A stretch of 64,000 nt of DNA from JASHPR01 sp963808705 (GTDB lineage: Bacteria; Actinomycetota; Actinomycetes; Streptosporangiales; Streptosporangiaceae): positions 1-64,000 of the forward strand of contig CAWEHB010000008.1 in the NCBI GenBank assembly GCA_963808705.1. Direction: 5' to 3'. Of this stretch, positions 1 to 7,156 are shown piece by piece (position 1 is the stretch's first letter; each line of letters begins with the position of its first letter). The notes below the pieces were generated by a model. It saw only the letters and a program-made list of their open reading frames with translations. It made no database searches and was not told the origin of the DNA. The translations under genes and the position numbers were made by a program.

Positions 1-297
1 GAACAAGAAACCGATGCGGACGTCTTGCTTGGTGCTGGAGTGCTACTCGGAATCTTCGCTGAGGCGGAGAGATGGCAGCTAGCTGATCTTAGTGAGGACC
101 AGCTAGCTGACTTGCTACTAGGGCCTCTCCAAGTACTTGATGGCTGCATAATCGAAAGATGCGTCAACGATCCCTTTCTGTTCTCGCCCCCGAGTCACAT
201 AGATCAGGAAGGCTGGGCCATTTTGGAGGCTTGGGCCGTGAATCACTTCAGTTTCGTATATCAGAGCCCGGAAACGTCCTTCCGGGATTACTACTAA
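1..297 (+). CDS. hypothetical protein, C-terminal part (5' end outside window)
   Basis: The frame is open from the first base of the window to a TAA stop, so this is the last 98 residues of a longer protein. The visible part is acidic and rich in Leu, Ile and aromatic residues, including ALEAWAVNH-like and SFRDYY segments near the end. It is clearly less GC-biased than the rest of the window, which suggests recently acquired DNA. I recognise no family. It sits at the left edge of the tRNA-Gly associated accessory region, so it is probably cargo of a mobile element. Confidence 0.5.
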   Translation, partial: EQETDADVLLGAGVLLGIFAEAERWQLADLSEDQLADLLLGPLQVLDGCIIERCVNDPFLFSPPSHIDQEGWAILEAWAVNHFSFVYQSPETSFRDYY

Positions 298-607
298 ACT
301 CCGTATTCATCGGATGACTCTTGGCGGCCTCGAACGCGGCGAGATCCGGCTCTTAATCCGCAGGTCGGAGGTGGCCCTCACCCGGCGCGGAAGTATCAGC
401 CCTCCACGGCATCCGTCAAGGGTTCCAAGATCCTTTGACCGTTACTCGCCCGTACTCACGCATATCCCGCGTGCGCGGAGCCTCTGCACGGCCAAAGCAT
501 CTTGGAAGTCCTGCGGACCAGGCCCTTGACGGCTCCCGCTCCGGGCAGTGATCGGCGCCTATCGGGTGAAGGCCACCAGATGGGAAGCCACTCGCATAGG
601 AGCCGTC
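298..607. other. no supported gene
   Basis: About 310 bp between the partial gene and the small zinc-finger gene. The open frames here are short and arginine-rich, without a ribosome binding site or a recognisable motif. I see nothing I can support. Confidence 0.4.
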
Positions 608-781
608 ATGAACCGCACGGATCACTGCCCGGCATGCCAGGGCGGTGGCCTAGTCCCTGCGCTGGGGTGCACCTGTGACGGGAACGCGCACACCTGCGCG
701 CCAAGGATCTGCACCGTCTGCATGGGCAGCGGCGTGCCCGCTACGTGCCCGATAGGGGAGGCACCGGGGCGGAGCACTTGA
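608..781 (+). CDS. small DnaJ-type zinc-finger-like protein
   Basis: A 57-residue protein starting at the ATG at 608. It carries two Cys motifs of the DnaJ central-domain type, CPACQGGG near residue 7 and CTVCMGSG near residue 37, separated by a GCTCDGNAHTC segment with further cysteines. This suggests a compact zinc-binding fold; the role is unknown. A closely related but 5'-truncated copy lies at 2181-2288, fused to a broken integrase gene, which supports the frame being real. The pairing with an integrase and tRNA-derived att sites suggests an accessory gene of an integrative element. The ribosome binding site is weak. Confidence 0.5.
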   Translation: MNRTDHCPACQGGGLVPALGCTCDGNAHTCAPRICTVCMGSGVPATCPIGEAPGRST

Positions 782-887
782 GTTCGAAGGTTTGCGACGT
801 GAACAGGTCTGCCATGCACGCGTGCCCGGGAGGCTAGTACACGCACTGGCAGTTGCGTGACGGGGGCGCCAGGTCAACGCTGATGCC

Positions 888-1463
888 ATGCGCTTCTTCC
901 GCAAAGCACCGGGTCCACCGCCCCGCAGGCCCCGGTTGCAGACCAGCGAGCCTGAACCATGGGACCCGCCGCAGACCGAGTTTCCTGGCATCGTGCCGAT
1001 CAATACCCTGCTGTTTGATCGGTCCGAGCGGGCCGCGATCGCGATCACCGGCATGTCGGCCTACCCCAACGGATTCGAATTCTCCGTGACCCGCCTCATC
1101 CAGCCAGGAACCCCCGGCTGGGACAAAGAACCTGTGCCCGGCGCGCTAGGAAAACCATTCGCCGCTCACCGGTCCTTCGACATCAGCTTGCAGCTTTCCG
1201 ATGGCCGCACGGTCGTCAGCGGGAGACCACACGGTGACTCCGAGCCGACAGAGCCGTTCCTGCGACCGCGCGGCGGCGGCGGCACCTCCCACTACAACCA
1301 CTCGCGGTGGTGGGCCTGGCCGCTGCCGCCCAGCGGGCCTCTGGAGTTCATCTGCCAGTGGCCGACCCTCGGGATCACCGAAACGCGGGTCAGTATCGAC
1401 GCGCAGCTGATCCTCGACGCGGCTCGCCGGAGCGTACAGCTATGGCCGACAGATGCTCACTGA
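888..1463 (+). CDS. conserved hypothetical protein
   Basis: A 191-residue protein with coding-like composition. It has a basic, proline-rich N-terminus, then a folded-looking region: hydrophobic beta-type segments around IVPINTLLF and VAITGM-like stretches, a Gly-rich GGGG turn near residue 130, and an aromatic segment WWAWPLPPSGPLEFICQWP near residue 142, ending in a helix with LILDAARRS. No enzyme motif is visible. From memory, similar proteins occur in Streptomyces and relatives next to mobile elements, but I cannot name a family. It is the last gene before the first tRNA-Gly derived core site. Confidence 0.6.
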   Translation: MRFFRKAPGPPPRRPRLQTSEPEPWDPPQTEFPGIVPINTLLFDRSERAAIAITGMSAYPNGFEFSVTRLIQPGTPGWDKEPVPGALGKPFAAHRSFDISLQLSDGRTVVSGRPHGDSEPTEPFLRPRGGGGTSHYNHSRWWAWPLPPSGPLEFICQWPTLGITETRVSIDAQLILDAARRSVQLWPTDAH

Positions 1464-1474
1464 GCCCTCGGCGG

Positions 1475-1496
1475 CGTGCCATTAGCGTGCCATTAA
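1475..1496 (+). repeat. tandem 11-bp arm-type repeat, left of core 1
   Basis: Two adjacent 11-mers, CGTGCCATTAG and CGTGCCATTAA, begin just after the preceding stop codon. The gap to core 1 is 87 bp. Related tandem pairs flank the other core sites, so this looks like an integrase arm-binding site. Confidence 0.6.
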
Positions 1497-1583
1497 CCGG
1501 GGTCAGTACCAGTCAATACCGGCTACCTCCGGTCATCAAAATTGGCTGGTCAGTACCCATGACCGCATGTTGCGGTACACCTT

Positions 1584-1627
1584 CTTCCAAGCTGGTCATG
1601 AGGGTTCGATTCCCTTCGCCCGCTCCA
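1584..1627 (+). other. att core 1: 3' part of tRNA-Gly(UCC)
   Basis: These 44 bases match the 3' part of a tRNA-Gly gene: anticodon loop CTTCCAA (anticodon TCC), the 3' anticodon stem GCTGG, a T-arm GAGGG-TTCGATT-CCCTT, the acceptor strand CGCCCGC, discriminator T and CCA. The 5' half of the tRNA is missing, so it is not a functional tRNA. Such 3' halves mark attachment sites of tyrosine-integrase elements. The same sequence recurs at 3315, 5469 (truncated) and 7114. A small inverted repeat (ACCGCA/TGCGGT, 1562-1576) lies just upstream. Confidence 0.8.
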
Positions 1628-1698
1628 GCATGTAAGCCCAGGTCACCGGGCCAGAGCAGGTCGTCTCCCTGATCAGTCACGGCTCGCTAGGCCAGGGC

Positions 1699-1720
1699 CG
1701 GGCCACACACGGGTCACAGA
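1699..1720 (+). repeat. tandem 11-bp arm-type repeat, right of core 1
   Basis: Two adjacent 11-mers, CGGGCCACACA and CGGGTCACAGA, related to the CGTGCCATTAN pairs. They start 71 bp after the end of core 1, nearly the same distance as the right-hand pairs at cores 2 and 4. This is the most diverged pair but its position is right. Confidence 0.45.
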
Positions 1721-1728
1721 AGCGGGAA

Positions 1729-2165
1729 CTACGAATCACCGCTGGCCTCTTCCGGACAGTCCGCAGGGGCGGCCCGGATCTGCTGGACCAGGCCGCCGAG
1801 CGCTTTGGCAATGGCCTGGTCGCGGTCCCTAGTCGCGTGCTGGTAGATCATTGCAGCGCGCGTGCTCGAATGCCCGAGGCGTGCCATCAGCTCCTTGAGG
1901 CTGGCCCCGGTAGCGGCGAGTGTCCCGCCCACGTGTCTTAGGTCATGGAAGTGCAACCCGGGCAGGCCAGCGCTAGCGCACGCGGCGTTCCAGATCGGCC
2001 GGAAGTTGGACCGGCGCAGGGTAGCGCCCTTCGGTCCGGCGAAGACCAGGCCCCGCTCCCCCGGCTGGGCGAACCGCTCCAGGTGCCAGCGCAACTCGGG
2101 CACCAGCTCGGCCGGGAATGTCACCGTCCGTCGACCCGCCCGCGATTTGGGAGTCTCGGGCAGCA
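1729..2165 (-). pseudogene. int: tyrosine recombinase/integrase, N-terminally truncated
   Basis: The frame encodes the C-terminal catalytic half of a phage-type tyrosine integrase. HDLRH (His-x-x-Arg) is followed by GTLAATG, LGHSS with the second His, and a Tyr in MIYQH, the nucleophile. The beta-strand region before it, RTVTFPAELVPEL, is typical. The N-terminal SAM-like domain and the first catalytic Arg are absent: around 2165-2180 the frame runs into sequence antisense to a truncated zinc-finger gene. The 3' end lies about 100 bp from core 1, the usual arrangement for an element whose integrase abuts attP. It is almost certainly inactive, so any movement of these units would need an integrase supplied in trans. 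Confidence 0.8.
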
Positions 2166-2180
2166 GGTCTCCCCGGGCCA

Positions 2181-2288
2181 GAGTGCCACGGTGGCGGCCT
2201 GGTGCCCGCTCTGGGATGCACCTGCGGCGGAAACGCACATACCTACACACCCGTGATCTGCCCCGCGTGTGACGGCACCGGGCGATGA
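2181..2288 (+). pseudogene. truncated copy of the small DnaJ-type zinc-finger gene
   Basis: Read on the plus strand this stretch gives 35 residues that match the C-terminal part of the protein at 608-781 almost position for position: GGGLVPALGCTC, then GNAHT, then a CPACDGTG motif and a stop. The 5' part is gone and the break coincides with the break in the integrase gene on the other strand. The simplest explanation is one deletion that removed the start regions of two divergent genes. Confidence 0.65.
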
Positions 2289-2374
2289 CGGAGGCCAGCA
2301 GCATAAGTTCGCCAGGTCACGCAGGCGGCCTCCGGAGCCGTGTGCGTACCCCCAGAGGTCGTGCCACATCCGTT

Positions 2375-2986
2375 TCACGCCGGAAGCTGGCGCTGGCGTT
2401 CCCTGAGCTGGCGAATGATGTCGCGGTAGCTGCCTCGCATGTCGTGCGGCACCCGCCATACATCGACCGTCCCGCAGCCGAGCGCGCGAACCTGCAAGGT
2501 CGGGGCGTCCGGCCGATCGACGTCGCGCCCCCACTCGCGGCGATGACCAAAGATGGTGAACCCGCCGACGTCGACGTTGACGCCCTCGGGCACATAGACA
2601 TCGACGTTGCCGAAGGCCACCAAGACCGTCACGGCTGTCTGCGGAAGGTCGATTGTGGCCTCGCGTAGATCGAAATCCAGGTCTCCGCAAGCACTCACCG
2701 CGAAGGTCCACCTGCGTAGCCGCAGCCGTGCCCGTCGCGCGACATGACCGAACAAGGCCGTGGTGAAGCGGGTCGGCTTGCGGCGCGGACGCACGGCCTG
2801 AGGGGAGACGCCCGGCAGGTCTTCCTGGACACGCGCCAGTTCCCCGCTGACGCGGGCTTTGAGCGCGGCCTCGACCCGTTCGGAGAACTCATCCGGCGTC
2901 AGGCGCCCCGCCATAAGGTGATCGCGAAGCGAAAGGACAACCTGCTCGCGCTCGGCATCCGAGACGCGAAAGGATGCATCCTCCAT
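2375..2986 (-). CDS. DUF1707 and LiaF-like C-terminal domain protein
   Basis: About 203 residues. The N-terminus (FRVSDAEREQVVLSLRDHLMAGRLTPDEFSERVEAAL) is a DUF1707 (SHOCT-like) domain. After a basic linker the C-terminal half has the repeated beta-strand pattern of cell-wall-active antibiotic response (LiaF-type) domains: FDLREATIDLPQTAVTVLVAFGNVDVYVPEGVNVDV. No transmembrane segment is evident, so it is probably cytoplasmic or peripheral. Such proteins are common in Actinobacteria and are linked to envelope stress only by analogy with LiaF. The ATG at 2986 follows an in-frame GTG at 2995 and neither has a strong ribosome binding site. It is the cargo of the unit between cores 1 and 2. Confidence 0.8.
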   Translation of the reverse strand: MEDASFRVSDAEREQVVLSLRDHLMAGRLTPDEFSERVEAALKARVSGELARVQEDLPGVSPQAVRPRRKPTRFTTALFGHVARRARLRLRRWTFAVSACGDLDFDLREATIDLPQTAVTVLVAFGNVDVYVPEGVNVDVGGFTIFGHRREWGRDVDRPDAPTLQVRALGCGTVDVWRVPHDMRGSYRDIIRQLRERQRQLPA

Positions 2987-3193
2987 GGCCGCCACACTAG
3001 ATCACGGCCGAGTCATGGGGCTACCGCCGCCCGGATGGCAAGCGCCAGCTGCGCGGCCGCGGTGCCAGTTCCTGAAACGCGACACCGGCGAGCGACCACG
3101 GCCGACCTTACCGGCAGCTTCAATAGCAGAAGTGGTCAGATGAGTAAAGTCGCCGCGGCGGTGGCGGCATGTGCGGTCATGGCCAATCCGAGC

Positions 3194-3215
3194 CGGGCCA
3201 CGCATGGGCCATAAG
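3194..3215 (+). repeat. tandem 11-bp arm-type repeat, left of core 2
   Basis: CGGGCCACGCA followed by TGGGCCATAAG. The gap to core 2 is 99 bp, identical to the gap at core 3. The match to the consensus is weaker than elsewhere, but the spacing supports it. Confidence 0.4.
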
Positions 3216-3314
3216 CCACGGACTCTCGCGGTTACCAGCGGTCACTCACGGCCACTCAGCATCGGCAGCCAGCAGGAACGTTGCTTCTGGTAGGCCGGTT
3301 CCCGTACCACCGAC

Positions 3315-3358
3315 CTTCCAAGCTGGTCATGAGGGTTCGATTTCCTTCGCCCGCTCCA
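3315..3358 (+). other. att core 2: 3' part of tRNA-Gly(UCC)
   Basis: Identical to core 1 over 44 bp except one C-to-T change in the 3' strand of the T-stem. It starts in the anticodon loop and runs through CCA. No tRNA 5' half precedes it. It separates the DUF1707 unit from the toxin-antitoxin/VOC unit. Confidence 0.8.
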
Positions 3359-3470
3359 ACGCGCAACCCCAGCTCAGAGTGCAACTGCACAGTCACGGCG
3401 ACCGCTAAGACCTGACGTTGCTGGCCAGCCGTGCCATATACGTGCCATTGAGCTCTCACACCGCCACCGG
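3359..3470 (+). repeat. post-core segment duplicated at 7157-7265
   Basis: About 110 bp directly after core 2 are clearly related by eye to the bases directly after core 4: shared blocks include ACCCCAGCTCAGAG, GACGTTG, TGGCCAGCCGTG and CGTGCCATTGAGC. This indicates that the two units began with the same element end. Confidence 0.7.
3430..3451 (+). repeat. tandem 11-bp arm-type repeat, right of core 2
   Basis: CGTGCCATATA followed directly by CGTGCCATTGA, starting 71 bp after core 2. Same spacing and sequence class as the pair right of core 4. Confidence 0.6.
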
Positions 3471-3490
3471 AACAGAGTCTCGCCAACCGC

Positions 3491-3509
3491 GTATCACAAA
3501 TTGTGATAC
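3491..3509. promoter_or_regulatory. perfect palindrome, likely toxin-antitoxin operator
   Basis: GTATCACAAATTGTGATAC is a perfect 9+1+9 inverted repeat ending 10 bp before the antitoxin start codon. Ribbon-helix-helix antitoxins usually autoregulate by binding such a site. The right half also contains a GATAC-type -10-like sequence. Confidence 0.7.
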
Positions 3510-3519
3510 AGCGTTAGGC

Positions 3520-3759
3520 ATGTCCTCAGCCATCAGCGTTCGTCTCGACGACCAGGCTCTCCGGGCGCTGGCCCGGCTAGAAGCTACCGGGCTCAGCAGG
3601 TCGGAGGCCATCCGCCGCGCGATCCTCGACAGCGCTGCCAGGCTGCAGCGACGCGCCGCGCTGGCCGCCGAAGTGGCTGCGCTCGAGGCCGACGAAGACG
3701 ACCGGCGCGAGATGCTCGACGTGGCCGCCATGATGGAGAACATGCGTGCTGCGGGGTGA
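3520..3759 (+). CDS. ribbon-helix-helix antitoxin (MazE/CopG-like)
   Basis: A 79-residue protein. The first 45 residues fit an RHH DNA-binding domain: the strand ISVRLDDQALRAL, then helices LARLEATGLSRSEAIRRAIL. The C-terminal half is an acidic helix (VAALEADEDDRREMLDVAAMMENM) of the type that wraps and neutralises a MazF toxin. I chose the ATG at 3520 because the RHH strand begins right after it and the palindromic operator lies immediately upstream; a longer in-frame start would run through the operator. It overlaps the toxin gene by 14 bp, so the two are translationally coupled. Such a pair could stabilise the accessory region. Confidence 0.85.
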   Translation: MSSAISVRLDDQALRALARLEATGLSRSEAIRRAILDSAARLQRRAALAAEVAALEADEDDRREMLDVAAMMENMRAAG

Positions 3760-4018
3760 TGTCCACGAGTTCCGCATGCTCCGAGGGGCCGGGCACGAGC
3801 AGCAAGGTCGGCGATATGGCGTGATCGTCCAGGCCAACGAGTTCCTGCCACGCTCAGTGGTATTGGTCGCGCCAACGTCGCGCAGCGCTCGACCGGCGTC
3901 ATTCCACCCCGAGATCGACCTGCTCGGGGAGACCACCCGCGTCCTGGTTGAGCAGATCGGGGCCATCGACGCCGGACGGCTCGGTGAACTCGTAGGCAGG
4001 GTGAGCCCAGAACAGTAA
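3746..4018 (+). CDS. mazF: MazF/PemK-family mRNA interferase toxin
   Basis: A 90-residue PemK/MazF-type endoribonuclease. The N-terminal GDVHEF strand, the GRRYGVIVQANEFLPRSVVLVAPTS segment with the conserved S-T-type loop, FHPEIDLLGETTRVLVEQIGAIDAGRLGELVGR and the short C-terminus all fit the family, which cleaves single-stranded RNA. It starts at GTG 3746 inside the antitoxin gene. Length is normal (usually 90-115 residues) and no key segment is missing, so it is likely active. The pair sits in the unit between cores 2 and 3. Confidence 0.85.
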   Translation: MLRGDVHEFRMLRGAGHEQQGRRYGVIVQANEFLPRSVVLVAPTSRSARPASFHPEIDLLGETTRVLVEQIGAIDAGRLGELVGRVSPEQ

Positions 4019-4651
4019 TGGGGTATCGACGAGGCCCTCATGACCGTCCTTGGGCTCCGCTAGGAGCGCAGAGAGCGCTGTCCCGCAGCAGTTGCCGAAT
4101 TAATCCGTAGTAGGTAACCAAGGCGGCTGCGCTGCGCGCCGCCGCTGTGGCGCTTCCCGCGCCGCGCTCTGGCTTGAGGCCCCGCTCGCGCGGGCGCGCC
4201 GCACCTCGATGCGGGCTAGCCCCTTTGGCTCAGGTGGCTCATCCTCCGCTTCCCGATTATCCGGCGTCGACCGGAACCCGTCGAGAGCGCTCCGCGTCGC
4301 CTGGCGGCGATGGCCTACGGCCACTCCCGACTGAACCCGGCCGAGAGTCGCCGGTCTATGCAGCTATCGAGGGATGAGACAGGTGCGGCGCGAGTCATTG
4401 ACCCCACCTGCCTATGAAGCAGATGTCGTGACCGGAACCTCCTTTGCACCACCACACGGGCTGGTTATCTGCAGTCCGGGGGAGCGCGCCCAGCTGGTGC
4501 CTCGGGTAGGGTATGGCAGAGCCCCTGCTGTCGCCCGCGGTCCGGATCGCCACGCGGCAGCGGAAAGAGATCGAATGCTTAACTCGTAGTAACGTCGGCT
4601 GCAGGCCCCGTCGTGAAGCGGGGTGTGAGACCTAACCAGCGGAGGTGCCGG
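4019..4651. other. no supported gene
   Basis: About 630 bp between the toxin and the VOC gene. Open frames on both strands are short, rich in Arg, Pro and Ala, and lack a start context. A repetitive GC-rich stretch (GCGCGCC-type) lies at 4130-4215. It may hold decayed cargo, but I recognise nothing. Confidence 0.4.
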
Positions 4652-5116
4652 ATGGCCGAGCTCCCACCGCCCCCAGAGGGAATTGTGCTGACCCACTTCA
4701 TCGTCTCAGACGATGTCGAGCGCTCTCGGCGCTTCTACACCGAAGTACTCGGCGGCAGGGTGGCCTTCCCCGGAGATCCAGTCAATGTTGCGCTAGCCAA
4801 CAGCTGGATCGTCATCAATGGCGGCGGAGGACCGACCGACGACAAGCCTACGGTCATCCTGGAGACGCCGCGCGATCCCGACCGGGTCAGCAGCTTCCTC
4901 AATATCCGGGTCAAAGACATCGAGGCCGTGTACGCCGAATGGAGCGCCCGGGGTGCTCAATTCCTGACGCCGCCGAAACAGCACCAGTACGAGAAGCGTT
5001 GCTACATCCGCGATCCCGACGGTCATCTGATCGAAGTGGGGCAAACCACGGACCCAGAGGGTGACTGGTCGCCCGCTCACTGGCCATCGAGTACGCCCGC
5101 CGAGGAGTCCGAGTGA
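4652..5116 (+). CDS. VOC-family (glyoxalase/bleomycin-resistance-like) protein
   Basis: A 154-residue protein with two beta-alpha-beta-beta-beta modules of the vicinal oxygen chelate fold. LTHFIVSDDVERSRRFYTEVLGG opens the first, with His as likely metal ligand. VILETPRDPD carries a possible Glu ligand. The second module has LNIRVKDIEAVYAEWSARGAQFL and ends in CYIRDPDGHLIEVGQ, whose Glu is the usual last metal ligand. The ATG at 4652 is preceded by GGAGGTG at proper spacing, better than the upstream in-frame start. The substrate cannot be inferred; families of this type include dioxygenases, glyoxalases and resistance proteins. Its last codons overlap a remnant of a dehydrogenase gene. Confidence 0.85.
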   Translation: MAELPPPPEGIVLTHFIVSDDVERSRRFYTEVLGGRVAFPGDPVNVALANSWIVINGGGGPTDDKPTVILETPRDPDRVSSFLNIRVKDIEAVYAEWSARGAQFLTPPKQHQYEKRCYIRDPDGHLIEVGQTTDPEGDWSPAHWPSSTPAEESE

Positions 5117-5175
5117 ATGCCGAGATCACCGGCGAAATCGCTCACATCGACGGCGGCCAGTCCCCCGGACACTAG
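5113..5175 (+). pseudogene. C-terminal remnant of a short-chain dehydrogenase
   Basis: Just after the VOC gene one frame reads EITGEIAHIDGGQSPGH and stops. This is the typical C-terminal end of SDR oxidoreductases (ITGxxxxVDGGxS). Nothing else of the enzyme remains upstream, so it is a 20-residue scar showing a deletion at the VOC/SDR junction. Confidence 0.55.
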
Positions 5176-5347
5176 CCTCGATCCACCGCGTGACGCTGAG
5201 GAGTTGAGATCGGCGGGTGGCGCGCCCAGGTGACCATCGGCGACCCATCGCCGCTGCCCGCCGAACCCGACTGCACCGTGACAGGCGACGTCTTCGCCCT
5301 GCCACCTGGCCAATAAGAACCGCTGATCAGCCATCTACCGATGAAGC

Positions 5348-5369
5348 CGTGCCACATACGTGCCACACC
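5348..5369 (+). repeat. tandem 11-bp arm-type repeat, left of core 3
   Basis: CGTGCCACATA followed by CGTGCCACACC, with a 99-bp gap to core 3. Clear match to the pairs at the other cores. Confidence 0.55.
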
Positions 5370-5468
5370 CGGCGCGCCAGCGCGGTCAGCAGCGGCAACT
5401 CACATCCACTCTGCCGCGACAGCCAGCATCAACAACGCCGCTGATCAGCCGTTCGGTACGCTCCCGAT

Positions 5469-5489
5469 CTTCCAAGCTGGTCATGAGGG
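5469..5489 (+). other. att core 3, truncated
   Basis: The first 21 bp of the core (anticodon loop to the start of the T-stem) are present, then the sequence jumps into a transposase remnant. The T-arm, acceptor strand and right-hand arm repeats are missing. The site is therefore damaged, probably by the event that brought or trimmed the IS fragment. Confidence 0.75.
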
Positions 5490-6310
5490 GCGTTGATGAC
5501 GCGGATGTCCAGGTCCTGCACGAGGAGCAGGACGCGGGTTCGGGCGTGGGTCCGGCCGGCGCCGATGTGGCAGCGGCGGCCGGCGTGGCCCAGGGTTACT
5601 TTGCCGTCGGCGTCGGTGCGGTCGGCGCGGACGCGGTCGTGGGTGCCGGCGGCGCGGCCACCTGGTGCGGCTTTGGGCCGGGCTGTGCAGGCGTCGGCGG
5701 GAGGCGGAGCGGTGCTCAAGGGACCGGTGCGAGCGGCGGGTGTTGTAGACGGCGAACGCGCCGGGCAGGGCCTGCAGCTCGGCGAGAGTCGCGGGCTGGG
5801 GTTGCTGTGCCGCCAGCCATCATTTGAGGGTCTGCTGGAACCGCTCGACTTTGCCCTGGGTCTGCGGTTAACCGGCCTTGCCGTTCTTCTGGATCACGCC
5901 GAGGCGGCTCATCTTCTGGATCACGCCGAGGCGGCTCATCTTCTGGATCACGCCGAGGCGGCTCAGTTCGTTCTCCAGGGCATTGCGGCCGCCCTTACCC
6001 CCGGCGAAGCGGGTGGTGAACACCAGGCCGTTATCGGTCAGGGTGGAGGCCGGGACGCCATAGGTTGCGCAGCTAGCGCGGAACGCTTCCAGCACGACCG
6101 GGCCGGTGACCGGCTGGTGCGCCGTGACCCGGAGGGCATACCGGGAGTGGTCATCCAGCCAGGTCAGGATCTCGGTATCACTTCCGTCGGCCAGCGGCCA
6201 GTGCGTGAAGCCGGACTGCCAGCACTCGTTGGGCTGGCCGGCCTGGAACCCCAGGCAGGAGGACTTCGGCCGTTTGCGCGCTCGGGGACGGCCGGCCGTT
6301 TCTCGGTGAT
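5490..6310 (-). pseudogene. IS481-like transposase remnant (rve/DDE integrase core)
   Basis: Minus-strand frames encode pieces of an IS481-type transposase. KRPKSSCLGFQAGQPNECWQSGFTHW, then TEILTWLDDHSRYALRVTAHQPVTG and VPASTLTDNGLVFTTRFAGG, form the rve core with Asp residues of the DDE triad. A second frame has the downstream GKVERFQQTLK and AVYNTRRSHRSL region; a third has the C-terminal HDRVRADRTDADGKVTLGHAGR and LLLVQDLDIRVIN. Frameshifts, an in-frame stop after FQQTLK, loss of the N-terminal helix-turn-helix and a 27-bp triplication show it is dead. Its C-terminal end is cut exactly where core 3 begins. No terminal inverted repeats were found. Confidence 0.8.
5887..5965. repeat. 27-bp tandem repeat, about 2.9 copies
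   Basis: Three consecutive copies of a 27-bp unit starting TTCTGGATCACGCC lie in the transposase remnant. They give an in-frame 9-residue repeat (SRLGVIQKM) on the minus strand. Copies are identical, pointing to recent slippage. Confidence 0.85.
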
Positions 6311-6393
6311 GACAGCAGTGATGACAAGCCGCTAACAAGGCGCTGCTGCTGTCCTGGTTCGCGCTACAGTCCAAGCAAGCGAGGAGGGCGGCC

Positions 6394-7002
6394 ATGGCAG
6401 AGACGACGCCGTTCACGATCGGGGCGAACGTCAGCTGTAGCGATGGGGCCTGCGGCGAAGTGAGCCGCCTGATCGTCGACCCGGCCGCTGATACGGTGAC
6501 CCATCTGGTGGTCGAGCCGAAGCACCGGCGCGGGCACGGTCGGCTTGTTCCTGTCGGCCTGGTCGACACCAGCACGGGCCAGATCCGGCTCCGGTGCACC
6601 ACGGCGGAGTTCGAGAAGCTTGATCCCGCCGAGGAGACGCGGCAACTGCCGGAAGACTATCCGACGACGACCTTCCTGGGAGGCTACGATCCCGCACTGA
6701 GCATAGGCAGACGGCAGTACGTCACCGAGGACTCGGTTCCCCTGGGAGAGGTTGAGGTACGCCCCGGCGAGCACGTCCATGCCACCGACGGCCACATCGG
6801 GCAAGTCCAAGGGTTCGTCATCGACCCGGCCAGCCACCACGTGACCCACGTGCTCCTGCAGGAAGGGCACCTGTGGGGCCGCAAGGAAGTGGCCATCCCG
6901 ATCAGTGCCGTGACGCTGGTCGACGACGGCATCCGGCTCAGCATCACCAAGCAGCAGGTGCAGGACCTGCCGCCGGCGGACATCGATCATCCCGGCGGCT
7001 AG
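6394..7002 (+). CDS. PRC-barrel domain protein
   Basis: A 202-residue protein with two PRC-barrel-like modules. The first (residues 1-75) has CGEVSRLIVDPAADTVTHLVVEPKH and RLVPVGLVD. The second (about 115-190) has IGQVQGFVIDPASHHVTHVLLQEGHLWGRKEVAIPISAV. These small beta barrels occur in the photosynthetic reaction centre H subunit and in the RNA-processing protein RimM; in soil Actinobacteria stand-alone versions are often linked to stress, but their role is not settled. GAGGAGG precedes the ATG by six bases. It is the only intact gene in the unit between cores 3 and 4, and its stop lies six bases before an arm-type repeat. Confidence 0.85.
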   Translation: MAETTPFTIGANVSCSDGACGEVSRLIVDPAADTVTHLVVEPKHRRGHGRLVPVGLVDTSTGQIRLRCTTAEFEKLDPAEETRQLPEDYPTTTFLGGYDPALSIGRRQYVTEDSVPLGEVEVRPGEHVHATDGHIGQVQGFVIDPASHHVTHVLLQEGHLWGRKEVAIPISAVTLVDDGIRLSITKQQVQDLPPADIDHPGG

Positions 7003-7007
7003 ATCAC

Positions 7008-7029
7008 CGTCCCATTAACGTGTCATTAG
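7008..7029 (+). repeat. tandem 11-bp arm-type repeat, left of core 4
   Basis: CGTCCCATTAA followed by CGTGTCATTAG, with an 84-bp gap to core 4. It directly follows the PRC-barrel stop codon, as the pair at 1475 follows its upstream gene. Confidence 0.6.
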
Positions 7030-7113
7030 CCAGGGTGATCACCGGTCAGCTACGGCTACCAGCGGCTACCCGAACGCCCAGGTCAGAGCCCGTGACCGCG
7101 CTATGCGGTCAAC

Positions 7114-7156
7114 CTTCCAAGCTGGTCATGAGGTTCGATTCCCTTCGCCCGCTCCA
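7114..7156 (+). other. att core 4: 3' part of tRNA-Gly(UCC)
   Basis: A 43-bp copy of the core, one G shorter in the T-stem than cores 1 and 2, ending in CTCCA. A 7-bp inverted repeat (TGACCGC/GCGGTCA, 7093-7111) abuts it. With clear arm repeats on both sides (7008 and 7229) this is the most complete attP-like site in the array. Confidence 0.8.

Noticed and set aside
314..529. Small plus-strand gene
   Set aside because: Arg/Ser-rich, no start signal and no motif.
1584..7156. Functional tRNA-Gly genes
   Set aside because: Only the 3' part from the anticodon loop is present at each site; no 5' half (acceptor, D-arm) precedes any of them, so these are att cores rather than tRNA genes.
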